Origin: Aeromicrobium sp. Root472D3
GTDB lineage: Bacteria; Actinomycetota; Actinomycetes; Propionibacteriales; Nocardioidaceae
NCBI RefSeq assembly: GCF_001426485.1
Contig: NZ_LMET01000001.1
Span: 1,324,363 to 1,388,362, forward strand
Reading direction: 5' to 3'
Length of the DNA stretch: 64,000 nt
The position numbers were made by a program, and so were the translations under genes. Below are positions 18,040 through 27,300 of this stretch, one piece after another; positions within the stretch are counted from its first letter, which is position 1, and the number at the start of each line of letters is the position of its first letter. The notes under the pieces were generated by a model. That model had not been told where the DNA came from, did no database searches, and was given only the letters and a program-made list of their open reading frames with translations.

Positions 18040-19852
18040 GACCGGCCCCGACTGGCCGGGGATCGCCGACCACGGGCTGATCGGCGACCTGCGCACCGCA
18101 GCACTCGTCGGCACCGACGGCACGATCGACTGGTTCTGCGCGCCGCGCTTCGACTCGCCGAGCATCTTCGCGTCGATCCTCGACCGCGAGAACGGCGGCT
18201 CGTGGAAGATCGCCCCGGCCGACGGGGCCGTGCGCACGCAGCAGTTCTACTTCCCGGAGTCGGCGGTGCTCGCGACGCGGTTCCTGACCGAGAACGGCGT
18301 CGTCGAGGTGCACGACTTCATGCCGGTGCTGCAGCCCGGCGACCCCGACCACCGTCAGCGGCTCGTGCGGCGCGTCATGGCCGTCCGTGGCTCGACGACG
18401 GTGCACATGCGGCTCGACGCGCGTCCCGACTACGCCCGCGCGACGTGCGAGGCCGAGACGCTCGAGCACGGTGTCGTCCTGACCGGCGACGGGGTCCGCC
18501 TGGGTCTCAGCGCGACGTCCGACCTGACGGTCGACGGCGGGTGCGTGACGGCCGACGTCGACCTGGCCGAGGGCGAGGTCGCGCTGTTCGTGCTCGAGGT
18601 GCTGGACGACGACGACGAGCTCGACGACGCCGACCTCGACGACACCGCCTCGCTGTTCGACGCGACCCTGTCGTTCTGGCGCACGTGGCTGTCGCAGTCG
18701 ACCTACCGCGGACGGTGGCGCGAGACCGTCAACCGGTCGGCGATCACGCTCAAGCTGCTGACGCACGAGCCGTCCGGCGCGATCGTCGCGGCACCGACCA
18801 CGAGCCTGCCCGAGCTGATCGGTGGCGACCGCAACTGGGACTACCGCTACGTCTGGATGCGCGACGCGGCCTTCAGCCTCTACGCGCTCCTGCGACTCGG
18901 CTTCACGCAGGAGGCCAAGTCCTTCATGGTGTGGCTCTCGGAGCGCCTCGGCGAGGACAAGGACCACGGTCTCGGACCGCTGCGGGTGCTTTACGACATC
19001 GACGGCAACCAGCCGCAGGACGAGTTCATGCTCGACCACCTGACGGGCTACCGCGACTCCGGGCCCGTGCGCGTGGGCAACGCCGCGGTCGACCAGCTGC
19101 AGCTCGACATCTACGGCGAGCTGATCGACTCGGTCTACCTGTTCAACAAGTACGGCGACGGCATCAGCAGCGACGCGTGGTCCGACGTCACCCGCGTCGT
19201 CGACTGGGTGTGCGAGAACTGGGACCGCGAGGACGCCGGCATGTGGGAGACCCGTGCGGGCTCGCAGGCCCACACGACCTCGCGCCTGATGTGCTGGGTC
19301 GCGATCGAGCGGACGATCCGCATGGCGCGCCAGCGCGGTCTGCCGGGCGACATCTCGGCGTGGGCGAAGGTGCGCGACGAGATCTACGAGCGGATCATGG
19401 ACAGGTCGTGGAACAGCGAGCTGCGGGCGTTCACGCAGACCGAGGACGGCGACGCCCTCGACGCCGGCGTGCTGCTGATGCCGATGGTCAAGTTCCTGTC
19501 GTCGGCCGATCCCAAGTTCCTGTCGACGCTCGACGCGATCGAGGACCGGCTCGTCGTCGACAGCCTGGTGTTCCGCTACGACCCGTCGATCAGCCCCGAC
19601 GGGCTGGAGGGCGAGGAGGGCACGTTCTCGCTGTGCTCGTTCTGGTACGTCGAGGCGCTCACGCGCGCGGGACGGTTGGAGGACGCGCGGCTCGCGCTCG
19701 AGAAGATGTTCACCTACGCCAACCACCTCGGCCTGTATGCCGAGGAGGTCGGCACGACGGGCGACCAGCTCGGCAACTTCCCGCAGGCGTTCACCCACCT
19801 GGCCCTGATCAGCGCGGCGACCAACCTCGACAAGGCCCTCGACGGCGGCTGA
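18032..19852 (+). CDS. Glycoside hydrolase family 15 (trehalase/glucoamylase-like)
   Basis: 606 aa from ATG 18032, overlapping the zwf stop by 8 nt. The N-terminal beta domain starts with [20 protein letters not shown], the common start of actinobacterial GH15 trehalases. The (alpha/alpha)6 barrel carries [18 protein letters not shown] (near residue 265) and [16 protein letters not shown] near residue 528. There is no signal peptide, so it works in the cytoplasm. It would release glucose from trehalose or maltodextrin, and the coupled zwf would use the resulting glucose-6-phosphate. Trehalase is the favoured activity but glucoamylase is not excluded. Confidence 0.9.
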   Translation: MPETGPDWPGIADHGLIGDLRTAALVGTDGTIDWFCAPRFDSPSIFASILDRENGGSWKIAPADGAVRTQQFYFPESAVLATRFLTENGVVEVHDFMPVLQPGDPDHRQRLVRRVMAVRGSTTVHMRLDARPDYARATCEAETLEHGVVLTGDGVRLGLSATSDLTVDGGCVTADVDLAEGEVALFVLEVLDDDDELDDADLDDTASLFDATLSFWRTWLSQSTYRGRWRETVNRSAITLKLLTHEPSGAIVAAPTTSLPELIGGDRNWDYRYVWMRDAAFSLYALLRLGFTQEAKSFMVWLSERLGEDKDHGLGPLRVLYDIDGNQPQDEFMLDHLTGYRDSGPVRVGNAAVDQLQLDIYGELIDSVYLFNKYGDGISSDAWSDVTRVVDWVCENWDREDAGMWETRAGSQAHTTSRLMCWVAIERTIRMARQRGLPGDISAWAKVRDEIYERIMDRSWNSELRAFTQTEDGDALDAGVLLMPMVKFLSSADPKFLSTLDAIEDRLVVDSLVFRYDPSISPDGLEGEEGTFSLCSFWYVEALTRAGRLEDARLALEKMFTYANHLGLYAEEVGTTGDQLGNFPQAFTHLALISAATNLDKALDGG

Positions 19853-19860
19853 CCCCCTCC

Positions 19861-20556
19861 TCAGCGGGGTGGTGCGAGGGTCAGGCGGCCGTCGACGACG
19901 GCCGCCGCGACCGTGCCGAGCTCCTCGCCCCGCGCGAAGGCCATGGCCCTGAGCAGGGCCAGGGCGTCCTCGTAGCGGACGCCGGCCGCGACCTCGACGG
20001 CGTGCGTGGCGCGGTGGACGACGTCCCGGTCGGGCAGCACCTCGGCGAACACGTGGCTCTGGGCTCCGATGGCGGGGTTCTGCAGCACCGCGGTGCCGAC
20101 CGCGGCGCCGAGGAACCGCGCGTCGCCGGGATCGGTGCCGCGTGGGAGGCCCTCGCGGTGCGCCATGAGGACGCCGCGCAGCGCCAGCTCCGACCGCAGC
20201 GGGATCGCGATCAACGCACCGGTGAACCCCAGCGCGGCGATCTCGCGCCGCAGGGCGGGCCACCGGTCGTCGTCCGTGCCGGGCGAGAAGTCGCCGACGA
20301 CGACCTCACCGGTCGCGAGCGACTCGATCAGCGGGCCCTCGCCGCTCGAGTCCTGGAGCGACTCGAGCCGGCGCGACAGCAGCTGCGTCCACGCCACCGT
20401 CGTCCGTCCGTCGGGCACGGTCTCGCTGGTGATGACCGCCCCGTCGGCGTCGAGGAGGAGACGGCACGCCTCGCACAGCCGTTCCTGGAGGGTGTCGAGC
20501 GATTGCACGGAGGCAAGGACGGCCGTGAAGCGGGCCAGTGCGTCGCTGAACGTCAT
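19861..20556 (-). CDS. GAF and ANTAR domain-containing regulator
   Basis: 231 aa from ATG 20556. A GAF sensory domain covers residues 15-165 (ERLCEACRLLLDADGAVI, GALIAIPLRSELALRGVLMAHR). The C-terminal 55 residues form an ANTAR three-helix RNA-binding domain (the stretch DRDVVHRATHAVEVAAGV followed by YEDALALLRAMAFARGEE). ANTAR proteins stop termination by binding paired RNA hairpins. No obvious ANTAR target lies next to it. A longer form from ATG 20592 is possible. The gene ends 8 nt from the convergent GH15 stop and is divergent from the gamma-glutamyltransferase gene. Confidence 0.88.
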   Translation of the reverse strand: MTFSDALARFTAVLASVQSLDTLQERLCEACRLLLDADGAVITSETVPDGRTTVAWTQLLSRRLESLQDSSGEGPLIESLATGEVVVGDFSPGTDDDRWPALRREIAALGFTGALIAIPLRSELALRGVLMAHREGLPRGTDPGDARFLGAAVGTAVLQNPAIGAQSHVFAEVLPDRDVVHRATHAVEVAAGVRYEDALALLRAMAFARGEELGTVAAAVVDGRLTLAPPR

Positions 20557-20631
20557 GGAGGTGGTTGCCCCCGACGGCGGCTCCCCAAACATCCGGCGTG
20601 CGCCGACGCGTGCGACAGATAGCCTTCGCTG

Positions 20632-22149
20632 GTGCCAGACGTGTCCATCGCCGCCCCCAACGAAGCCTCCGCCGACGCCGGCGAGCAGGTCGCGCGCGCC
20701 GGCGGCAACGCGGTCGACGCCGCGGTGGCCGCGGTGCTCGTGACGATGGTCAACGAGGTGGGGCTGGTCTCGCTGAGCTCGGGCGGCTTCGTCACGGTGC
20801 AGCCGCCCGACGGCAGCGCCCCGCAGACCGTCGACGGGTGGATGGACATGCCGGGTCGCGGGCGCGCCCTCGGCGGCGGCACGTGGGACGTCGACACCGA
20901 GTACGGCGGGGGCGTCACGATCACGATCGGTGCGGGCTCGGTCGCGGCGCACGGCTCGGTCGCGGCGCTCGAGGAGGCCCACCGCCGCTGGGGCAGCCTG
21001 CCGTGGCGCGACCTCGTGACACCCGCCATCGAGGTCGCGAGGCGCGGCTTCCGGCTGAGCTCGGCGTCGCGGTACTACCTCGAGTACGTCCACGACGACA
21101 TCTTCGGCTGGGACGACGAGAGCCGTGCGGCGGTGCACGACGAGGACGGCGCGATCCGCACCGGTCTGGTGGTCGTGCCCGACCTGGCCGCCTCCCTCGA
21201 GCTGATCGCGGCCGACGGGTCCGCCGCCCTGCACACCGGCGAGCTGGCGCGGCTGGTCAGCGACGACGTGATCCGGCGCGGCGGCATCCTCGGCGCCGCC
21301 GACCTCGCCGAGTACCGCCCCGTCGTCCGCCCGTCGCTGCTGAGCCGCGTGGGCGACTGGACGTTCGGCACCAACCCGCCCCCGTCGGTCGGGGGCGTCT
21401 GCGTCACCGCGATGCTCCGCCTGCTCGACGGACGGCCGCACGGCCCGTGGGACGACGGCGACGTCGAGCACCTCGTGCGCGTGCAACGGGCCGTCCTCGG
21501 CCACCGGCTCGACGTCCTCGACGTCAGCGACGACCTGGCGCGCGACGCGGGAGCCTTCCTCGCGCTCGTCGACCGCGACCACCTCGCGGTGCTGGAGTCG
21601 GGCTCGACGGCGCACGTCTCGGCCACCGACAGCGACGGCGGCGCGTGCTCGGTCACGGTGTCGTCGGGCTACAGCTCGGGGATGATCGCCCGCGGCACCG
21701 GCATCTGGCTCAACAACTGCCTCGGCGAGCAGGAGCTCAACGCCCGAGGTCTGCACGGCCTCGCGCCCGGCTCGCGGCTGCTCTCCAACATGGCGCCGAC
21801 GGTCGGGCACCACGTCGACGGCTCGGCCCTCGCGATCGGCTCGCCCGGCGCCGACCGCATCACGACCGCCGTCGTCCAGGCGATCGCCGGCTTCGTCAAC
21901 GGAGGGCTGGGCCTGCAGGAGGCCATCGACCACCCGCGGGTCCACGTGCACCGGGCCGGCCGTCCCGACGAGGTCGTCAAGGTCGAGACCGACCTGACGA
22001 TGTACTACGGCGGGGTCTCGGCGACGCTCCGCCGTCCGGCGAAGGGCCTCGCGGGCGACGACGCGATGGTCGCGGCCGCCGACCCACGCCGCGACGGTGC
22101 CGTACGTCTCGTCCGCGAGACCCCACAGGAGCCCCCGACTGCGCTTTGA
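20632..22149 (+). CDS. Gamma-glutamyltransferase family protein
   Basis: 505 aa from GTG 20632, with TAGCCT (20620-20625) six nt upstream (leaderless). The N-terminal half (AGGNAVDAAVAAVLV, GAGSVAAHGSVAALEEAH) and the small-subunit region STAHVSATDSDGGA near residue 325 fit the N-terminal nucleophile family, with the Thr before Ala-His as the likely self-cleavage residue. GTGIWLNNCLGEQELN and LLSNMAPT are also conserved. No signal peptide is seen, unlike secreted GGTs, so a cytoplasmic peptide or amide hydrolase is possible. The next gene's promoter overlaps this stop codon. Confidence 0.87.
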   Translation: MPDVSIAAPNEASADAGEQVARAGGNAVDAAVAAVLVTMVNEVGLVSLSSGGFVTVQPPDGSAPQTVDGWMDMPGRGRALGGGTWDVDTEYGGGVTITIGAGSVAAHGSVAALEEAHRRWGSLPWRDLVTPAIEVARRGFRLSSASRYYLEYVHDDIFGWDDESRAAVHDEDGAIRTGLVVVPDLAASLELIAADGSAALHTGELARLVSDDVIRRGGILGAADLAEYRPVVRPSLLSRVGDWTFGTNPPPSVGGVCVTAMLRLLDGRPHGPWDDGDVEHLVRVQRAVLGHRLDVLDVSDDLARDAGAFLALVDRDHLAVLESGSTAHVSATDSDGGACSVTVSSGYSSGMIARGTGIWLNNCLGEQELNARGLHGLAPGSRLLSNMAPTVGHHVDGSALAIGSPGADRITTAVVQAIAGFVNGGLGLQEAIDHPRVHVHRAGRPDEVVKVETDLTMYYGGVSATLRRPAKGLAGDDAMVAAADPRRDGAVRLVRETPQEPPTAL

Positions 22150-22156
22150 TGGACGG

Positions 22157-23179
22157 GTGTCCTCCCCGACGCCACCCATCGTGATCGGCCACCGCGGCGT
22201 GCCCGGCGAGCGGCTCGAGCACACGCGGCCGTCGTACCTGCTCGCGATCGAGCAGGGCTGCGACTACATCGAGCCCGACGTCGTCGCGACCCGTGACGGC
22301 GTGCTGGTCGTGCGCCACGAGAACGAGATCAGCGGCACGACCGACGTCGCGAGCCGTCCGGAGTTCGCGGACCGCAAGGTCGCCAAGGTCGTCGACGGCG
22401 TGCCGTACGTCGGCTGGTTCACGGAGGACTTCACGCTGGCCGAGCTCAAGACGTTGCGCGTCCGCGAGCGCCTGCCCCAGCTGCGGCCGCAGAACATCCC
22501 CCTCGCCCGCACCGAGCAGATCCTGACGTTCGACGAGGTGCTCGACATCGCCGAGCAGGCGGGTACCGAGGGGCGCGACGAGCCCGTGGGCGTCTACGTC
22601 GAGACCAAGCACCCGACGTACTTCGCCGGCCTCGGGCTCGACCTGGACGACCTGCTCGTCGAGACCCTCGAACGCCGCGGGCTCAACCACGCCGGCGCCA
22701 GGATCGTGATCCAGTCGATGGAGACCGGCAACCTGCGGGCCCTGCGCGACCGCACACCCGTGACGCTGATCCAGCTGATGGACCGCGTGGGTGCTCCGTT
22801 CGACCTGCGGGCCGCCGGCGACCCGCGCACCTACTGGGCGATGCGCAAGCCGCCCGAGCTCGAGAAGATCGCGGCCTACGCCGACGGCATCGGCCCCAAC
22901 AAGAGCCAGGTCATCAAGCGCGACCTGCGAGCGCGGCTGGCCAAGACCACCAAGCTCGTGCGCCGCGCCCACGACCTGGGCCTCGTCGTGCACATCTGGA
23001 CGATGCGCGACGAGAACAACTTCCTGCCCACCGACCTGCGCACCAGCAGGGACAAGGCCGCCCACGGCGACGCCGTGGGCGAGTACCTCGCGTTCCTCGA
23101 CGCGGGGGTCGACGGGGTGTTCTCCGACTACACCGCTACCGCGGTGCGGGCCCGGTCCCTGTGGCTGGAGCGTCAGTAG
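22157..23179 (+). CDS. Glycerophosphodiester phosphodiesterase
   Basis: 340 aa. GTG 22157 is chosen because TTTGAT (22145-22150), which overlaps the preceding stop, lies six nt upstream. The catalytic signature is complete: VIGHRGVPGERLEHT at residues 10-24, then IEPDVVATRDGVLVVRHE near residue 40, with the two Glu/Asp metal ligands and the second His. A longer insert between residues 80 and 150 is typical of the larger actinobacterial GDPDs. It releases glycerol-3-phosphate from glycerophosphodiesters. No signal peptide is evident. Its last 44 nt overlap the convergent pspC-like gene. Confidence 0.92.
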   Translation: MSSPTPPIVIGHRGVPGERLEHTRPSYLLAIEQGCDYIEPDVVATRDGVLVVRHENEISGTTDVASRPEFADRKVAKVVDGVPYVGWFTEDFTLAELKTLRVRERLPQLRPQNIPLARTEQILTFDEVLDIAEQAGTEGRDEPVGVYVETKHPTYFAGLGLDLDDLLVETLERRGLNHAGARIVIQSMETGNLRALRDRTPVTLIQLMDRVGAPFDLRAAGDPRTYWAMRKPPELEKIAAYADGIGPNKSQVIKRDLRARLAKTTKLVRRAHDLGLVVHIWTMRDENNFLPTDLRTSRDKAAHGDAVGEYLAFLDAGVDGVFSDYTATAVRARSLWLERQ

Positions 23180-23390
23180 CCTGCGCCCTCACGGTGTCGT
23201 GGCGGGGCCGCCGCGGCACCAGCACCCAGGCCGCGACGTAGCCGAGCACGAGCGACCCGGCGCCGAGGACCGTGCACACGACCAGGACGACGCGGACGAT
23301 CGAGGTGTCGGTGCCGGTGTAGTCGGCGATGCCGCCGCACACCCCGGCGATCCACCGGTCGTCACGGGACCGGGTGAGCTGCTTCGTCAT
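23136..23390 (-). CDS. Small PspC domain membrane protein
   Basis: 84 aa. Residues 1-60 form a PspC domain (RWIAGVCGGIADYTGTDTSIVR, then a hydrophobic span VVLVVCTVLGAGSLVLGYVAAW). A Pro/Ala-rich tail of 22 residues follows. The start is preceded by gaagga at a good distance and overlaps the end of the upstream small membrane gene. PspC proteins sense envelope stress. It forms a three-gene minus-strand operon with the next two genes, divergent from a PspC-kinase. Its 3' end runs 44 nt into the convergent GDPD gene. Confidence 0.85.
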   Translation of the reverse strand: MTKQLTRSRDDRWIAGVCGGIADYTGTDTSIVRVVLVVCTVLGAGSLVLGYVAAWVLVPRRPRHDTVRAQATDAPATGTGPAPR

Positions 23391-23616
23391 GATCGTCTCC
23401 TTCGAGGGTCGGTGGGGTGACGGCAGGTGCGGGGCGGGCCTGCCGCAGCGTGGCGGCGACGCCGACCAGTCCGAGGACGATCAGCACCCCCGCGGCGGTG
23501 AGGCTGAGCTGGCGGGACGTCAGCAGGTCGCCGCGCCACACGGCCCACTGGCCGACCGCGGCGAGGAACATCATCGAGAAGGCGAGGCTTCCCCACCGGA
23601 ACGGGTGGCGGTTCAT
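23362..23616 (-). CDS. Two-span small membrane protein in PspC operon
   Basis: 84 aa with two predicted membrane spans (about residues 9-27 and 38-58) and a polar, acidic C-terminus. The ATG at 23616 overlaps the stop of the upstream gene in an ATGA junction, so it is translationally coupled, and its own 3' end overlaps the start of the small PspC gene by 29 nt. I do not recognise a domain. Its position suggests an accessory role in the PspC envelope-stress module. Confidence 0.75.
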   Translation of the reverse strand: MNRHPFRWGSLAFSMMFLAAVGQWAVWRGDLLTSRQLSLTAAGVLIVLGLVGVAATLRQARPAPAVTPPTLEGDDHDEAAHPVP

Positions 23617-24794
23617 CGGCTGATCACCTCGACCTGACCGAGGTCCTGGTCGATGTCGATCCTCAGGGCCGAGCCGTCCGGCCGGTCCGCGACGTCGGCG
23701 AGCGAGACGTCCGTGCCGTCCTCCAGGCGTCCGAACAGGTCGATCTGGCCGGCGCGGACGTGCGCGTCGACGTCGACCGGCAGCCCGTCGGGCACGACGA
23801 CCGTCGTCTGGCCGATGCCGGCGTCGATCGAGATGGTGCGGCCGGCGAGCCGCTCGACGTCGGACACCCGGGTCAGGTCGAGCTCGAGCTCGCCGACGCC
23901 GTGCCGGTACGTCGGTCTGACGTCGGCCGCGACGGTCGGGGTCGGGGTCTGCGAGCCGATGCGGCCGCTCGGGAACAGCGAGCCGATCGCGAGCGTGACC
24001 GCCAGCGCGAGGCCGATCGCGATGAGCGGTCCGCCGTCGCCGACCACCGTCCCGACCAGCAGCCCCACGGCGACGACGGCCAGGGCGACCGCGACGTACG
24101 TCGTCCAGTGGACGTCCCGCTGCGTCTCGTCGTAGATCCAGGTCGCGGCGAGCGCGATCGCCGCGACGGACGTCGTCAGGACGACCAGGGCGGGGGAGCG
24201 GGGCGCGCGGGCCGGCCCGGTCGGCGTGGGGGTCGGCTGCGGCGCCGTCGCGTCGACGCCCGCGGCGGACGGACCGGCCGGGAAGGCCGCGACCGTCGCC
24301 GCACGGGCGTGCCGTCGCCGCCGGGGGCGCAGCCACACGACGTAGAGCACGAGGGCGAACGGGACGAGCCACCACGCCGTGTCGCCCCACCAGGCCCAGC
24401 TGCTGTCGCCGACGATCGACAGGACCGCGAGGACCGCCGCACCGACGAGGCCGGCGACCCTCACCTGGGGCTCGTTGCGGTCGAGCCTGAACCACTCGGC
24501 CGCAAGGCTCTTCTCGGCGTCGTCGGAGGGCAGCAGGATCCAGGCCGCGACGTAGAGGATCGCACCCGCGAACCCGGCGATCGTCAGCACCGCCACGACG
24601 ACCCGCACCACGACCGGGTCGACGTCCAGGTACCGCGCCGTTCCGGCGCACACCCCCGCGACGACGCGGTCGTCGGACGAGCGCTGCACGTCGGCGACGG
24701 TGCGCAGGCGTCGCGGGTCGAACTCGTCGTCCGGCGGAGGGGGAGGGGTGCCCGGGGGCTGCTGCGGCGGGGGCAGGTGCTGGGTGTCGTCCAT
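23613..24794 (-). CDS. PspC domain protein with C-terminal LiaF-like beta domain
   Basis: 393 aa from ATG 24794. CACGAT lies six nt before the ATG on the minus strand. An N-terminal Pro-rich segment leads to a PspC domain at about residues 38-90 (SDDRVVAGVCAGTARYLDVDPV). Several membrane spans follow between about 100 and 285, and then a soluble C-terminus of about 100 residues (GVGELELDLTRVSDVER, ISIDAGIGQTTVVVPDGL) resembling the LiaF/toast-rack beta domain. Such proteins modulate a partner histidine kinase, here the divergent one 141 bp away. Confidence 0.86.
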   Translation of the reverse strand: MDDTQHLPPPQQPPGTPPPPPDDEFDPRRLRTVADVQRSSDDRVVAGVCAGTARYLDVDPVVVRVVVAVLTIAGFAGAILYVAAWILLPSDDAEKSLAAEWFRLDRNEPQVRVAGLVGAAVLAVLSIVGDSSWAWWGDTAWWLVPFALVLYVVWLRPRRRRHARAATVAAFPAGPSAAGVDATAPQPTPTPTGPARAPRSPALVVLTTSVAAIALAATWIYDETQRDVHWTTYVAVALAVVAVGLLVGTVVGDGGPLIAIGLALAVTLAIGSLFPSGRIGSQTPTPTVAADVRPTYRHGVGELELDLTRVSDVERLAGRTISIDAGIGQTTVVVPDGLPVDVDAHVRAGQIDLFGRLEDGTDVSLADVADRPDGSALRIDIDQDLGQVEVISR

Positions 24795-24935
24795 GGGCCC
24801 ATCGTGCTCGAGCGGGCCGGTGTCGCGCATCGGGTACGACCCTGAATCCGTCCCCGACCACCTCGGGGTGACCGGGGGGCGTGCCGGGGACGATCCTGGT
24901 GGCGCGGGGGTGCACGAGCGTGTGACGATCGTCCG

Positions 24936-26183
24936 GTGACGTCCTACCCGTACCGCCGCGCGCGCCGACCGGCCGACCGCCGGCTCGTGGGCGGCGTCGC
25001 GACGGGACTGGCCGACCACCTCGGGGTGCCGGTCCTCTCCGTCCGCCTCGCCTTCGTCGTCGCCACGTGGTTCCAGGGCGTCGGCGTCGTCGCCTACCTG
25101 CTGCTGTGGCGTCTGCTGCCCCTGCAGCGCCCCGAGCTGTCGCCCGGCCTCGAGTCGGCGACGCGGCGGGGGCTGCGGGGCGACGGCACCCGCACGGGGC
25201 CGACCGAGATCGCCCAGACCGTGGCGCTCGGCGCGATCGGCGTCGGGGTGCTGCTGCTGATCCAGGCCACCGGGCGCGGCCTCGACGACGGCCTGTTCGG
25301 CCCTCTGCTGGTCGCGGTCGTCGGTGTCGCGGTGGTGTGGCGCCAGCTCGACGACGTCGCGTGGGGACGCTGGATGCGCGAGACCCGCGGGTGGGCGTTC
25401 GCCTCGCGGGTCGCGGCCGGCACGGGTCTGGTGGCGCTCGCCGCGATCTACCTCGTGACGAAGGAGGGCGGCTGGGGAGCTGCCGTCAGCCTCGCCTCCG
25501 CCCTGGTCATCGCGGTGCTGGGGCTCGGCCTGATCCTCGGGCCGTGGATCGTCCGCCTCATGGGCGACCTGTCCGACGAGCGCCGTGAGCGCGTGCGCTC
25601 GCAGGAGCGCGCCGACGTCGCCGCGCACCTGCACGACTCGGTGCTGCAGACGCTGGCGCTGCTGCAGAAGAACGCCCACGACTCCGCGGCGGTCGCGACG
25701 CTGGCCCGGCGTCAGGAGCGCGAGCTGCGCGACTGGCTCTACGGCAACGACGAGCGCCCCGGCGACTCGCTGCTCGCGGCGCTCCGCTCGGCGGCCGCCG
25801 ACGTCGAGGACGCGCACCACGTGCCGGTCGAGCTGATCTCGGTCGGCGACGTGCCCCTCGACGACGACATGGCAGCCCTCGCACGCGCCGCCCGCGAGGC
25901 GATGGTCAACGCCGCCAAGCACGCGGGCGTCGACCGGATCGACGTCTACGCCGAGGCCGACGGCCGGGCCGCCGAGGTGTTCGTGCGCGACCGCGGACGC
26001 GGCTTCGACCCCGGCACGATCGCCGACGACCGCATGGGCGTCCGGGCCTCGATCGTCGGGCGGGTCGAGCGCCACGGCGGCACCGCGTCGATCCGCAGCC
26101 GTCCCGGAGAGGGCACCGAGGTCGCCCTGCGGGTGCCGGTCCGCGCACCCGAGCCCGTCCCGACCGAAGGACCCCCCTCATGA
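24936..26183 (+). CDS. Histidine kinase with N-terminal PspC domain
   Basis: 415 aa from GTG 24936, with GACGAT six nt upstream. Residues 8-60 are a PspC domain (DRRLVGGVATGLADHLGVPVL) followed by about four membrane spans to residue 205. The dimerisation box is DVAAHLHDSVLQ with phospho-acceptor His233 (HisKA_3 type), and a HATPase_c domain (VNAAKHAGVDRIDV, DRGRGFDPGTIADDRMGVRAS) forms the C-terminus. The stop overlaps the start of a NarL regulator by 4 nt. The PspC input domain and the divergent PspC genes point to an envelope-stress two-component system. Confidence 0.93.
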   Translation: MTSYPYRRARRPADRRLVGGVATGLADHLGVPVLSVRLAFVVATWFQGVGVVAYLLLWRLLPLQRPELSPGLESATRRGLRGDGTRTGPTEIAQTVALGAIGVGVLLLIQATGRGLDDGLFGPLLVAVVGVAVVWRQLDDVAWGRWMRETRGWAFASRVAAGTGLVALAAIYLVTKEGGWGAAVSLASALVIAVLGLGLILGPWIVRLMGDLSDERRERVRSQERADVAAHLHDSVLQTLALLQKNAHDSAAVATLARRQERELRDWLYGNDERPGDSLLAALRSAAADVEDAHHVPVELISVGDVPLDDDMAALARAAREAMVNAAKHAGVDRIDVYAEADGRAAEVFVRDRGRGFDPGTIADDRMGVRASIVGRVERHGGTASIRSRPGEGTEVALRVPVRAPEPVPTEGPPS

Positions 26184-26821
26184 CCACCCTGCGCGTCGCG
26201 ATCGTCGACGACCACGCGATGTTCCGCACCGGGGTGCGGTCCGAGGTCGACGGGGTCCTCGACGTCGTCGGCGAGGCCGAGGACGTCGAGTCGGCGGTCG
26301 CGCTGATCGCCGCGACGACGCCCGACGTCGTGCTGCTCGACGTCCACATGCCGGGCGGCGGCGGGATCGAGGTCATCAGGCGCCTGCACGTGCGCCACCC
26401 CGACGTCCGCTTCCTGGCGCTGTCGGTCAGCGACGCCGCGGAGGACGTCATCGGCGTCATCCGCGCCGGCGCGCGGGGCTACGTCACCAAGAACATCTCG
26501 GGGTCCGAGCTGCTCGACGCGATCACGCGGGTGGCCGCCGGCGACGCGGTGTTCTCGCCCCGGCTCGCCGGCTTCGTGCTCGACGCCTTCGCCGGGACGA
26601 TCGAGGTCGCCCAGGTCGACGAGGACCTCGACCGGCTGACGGCCCGCGAGCGCGAGGTCATGCGGCTGATCGCCCGCGGGTACGCCTACAAGGAGGTCGC
26701 CACGGAGCTGTTCATCTCGGTCAAGACCGTCGAGACGCACGTCTCCAGCGTCCTGCGCAAGCTGCAGCTGTCGAGCCGTCACGAGCTGACCCGCTGGGCC
26801 AACGACCGTCGGCTGATCTGA
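26180..26821 (+). CDS. NarL/FixJ family response regulator
   Basis: 213 aa, translationally coupled to the kinase gene (ATGA). The receiver domain has the acidic pair in VAIVDDHAMF, phospho-acceptor Asp54 (VVLLDVHMPGGGG), the switch Ser/Thr (LALSVSDA) and Lys in YVTKNISG. The C-terminal LuxR-type HTH reads LTAREREVMRLIARGYAYKE. Its likely targets are the divergent PspC operon and its own promoter. It ends 1 nt from the convergent DUF2000 gene. Confidence 0.95.
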   Translation: MTTLRVAIVDDHAMFRTGVRSEVDGVLDVVGEAEDVESAVALIAATTPDVVLLDVHMPGGGGIEVIRRLHVRHPDVRFLALSVSDAAEDVIGVIRAGARGYVTKNISGSELLDAITRVAAGDAVFSPRLAGFVLDAFAGTIEVAQVDEDLDRLTAREREVMRLIARGYAYKEVATELFISVKTVETHVSSVLRKLQLSSRHELTRWANDRRLI

Positions 26822-26822
26822 C

Positions 26823-27251
26823 TCAGCGGTGCAGGGCCGCGCCCTTGAACGTCTTGTCGACGGCGTTCCTCGGGCCGTGCACCGCGATGCCGACGAGGTC
26901 GAGGTCGGCGGTGGCGACGGCGCGCACGGCGGCCCGGTTGTCGCGGTCGTTGCCGGTCGCGAACATCTCGCGGGTGTAGACCGACGTCGCCAGCCCGCGC
27001 GACACGGCCTTGGCGTGCACCGAGGTCAGCCGCTCGGCATCGCCCTCGAACACCACGACCGGCTGCCGGATCATCGCGAGGTACCCGATGCCGTCGGCGT
27101 CCTCGTACGGGTCGCCGATCAGGTCGGGGACGTGCGCGGCGACGCCGCTGACGAGGAACGCCGTGACGTTGAGGGCCTGCCACTGCTCGAGGTCGTCGCG
27201 CAGCAGCACCGCGACCTTGGTGTCGAATCGGATGGGTTCGGGGGTGTCCAT
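26823..27251 (-). CDS. DUF2000 family protein
   Basis: 142 aa from ATG 27251. The sequence (RFDTKVAVLLRDDLEQWQALNVTAFL at the start, MIRQPVVVF in the middle and AVDKTFKGAALHR at the end) matches the DUF2000 family, compact single-domain proteins related to peptidyl-tRNA hydrolase 2-like folds. Biochemical function is not established. It is divergent from an AraC regulator with 49 bp between starts, a pairing that suggests regulation by that protein. Confidence 0.85.
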   Translation of the reverse strand: MDTPEPIRFDTKVAVLLRDDLEQWQALNVTAFLVSGVAAHVPDLIGDPYEDADGIGYLAMIRQPVVVFEGDAERLTSVHAKAVSRGLATSVYTREMFATGNDRDNRAAVRAVATADLDLVGIAVHGPRNAVDKTFKGAALHR

Positions 27252-27300
27252 GCGTCCAGCCTCGGTGAGGCGGGGCCGAGCGGTCTTGTACGTTCCTGAC

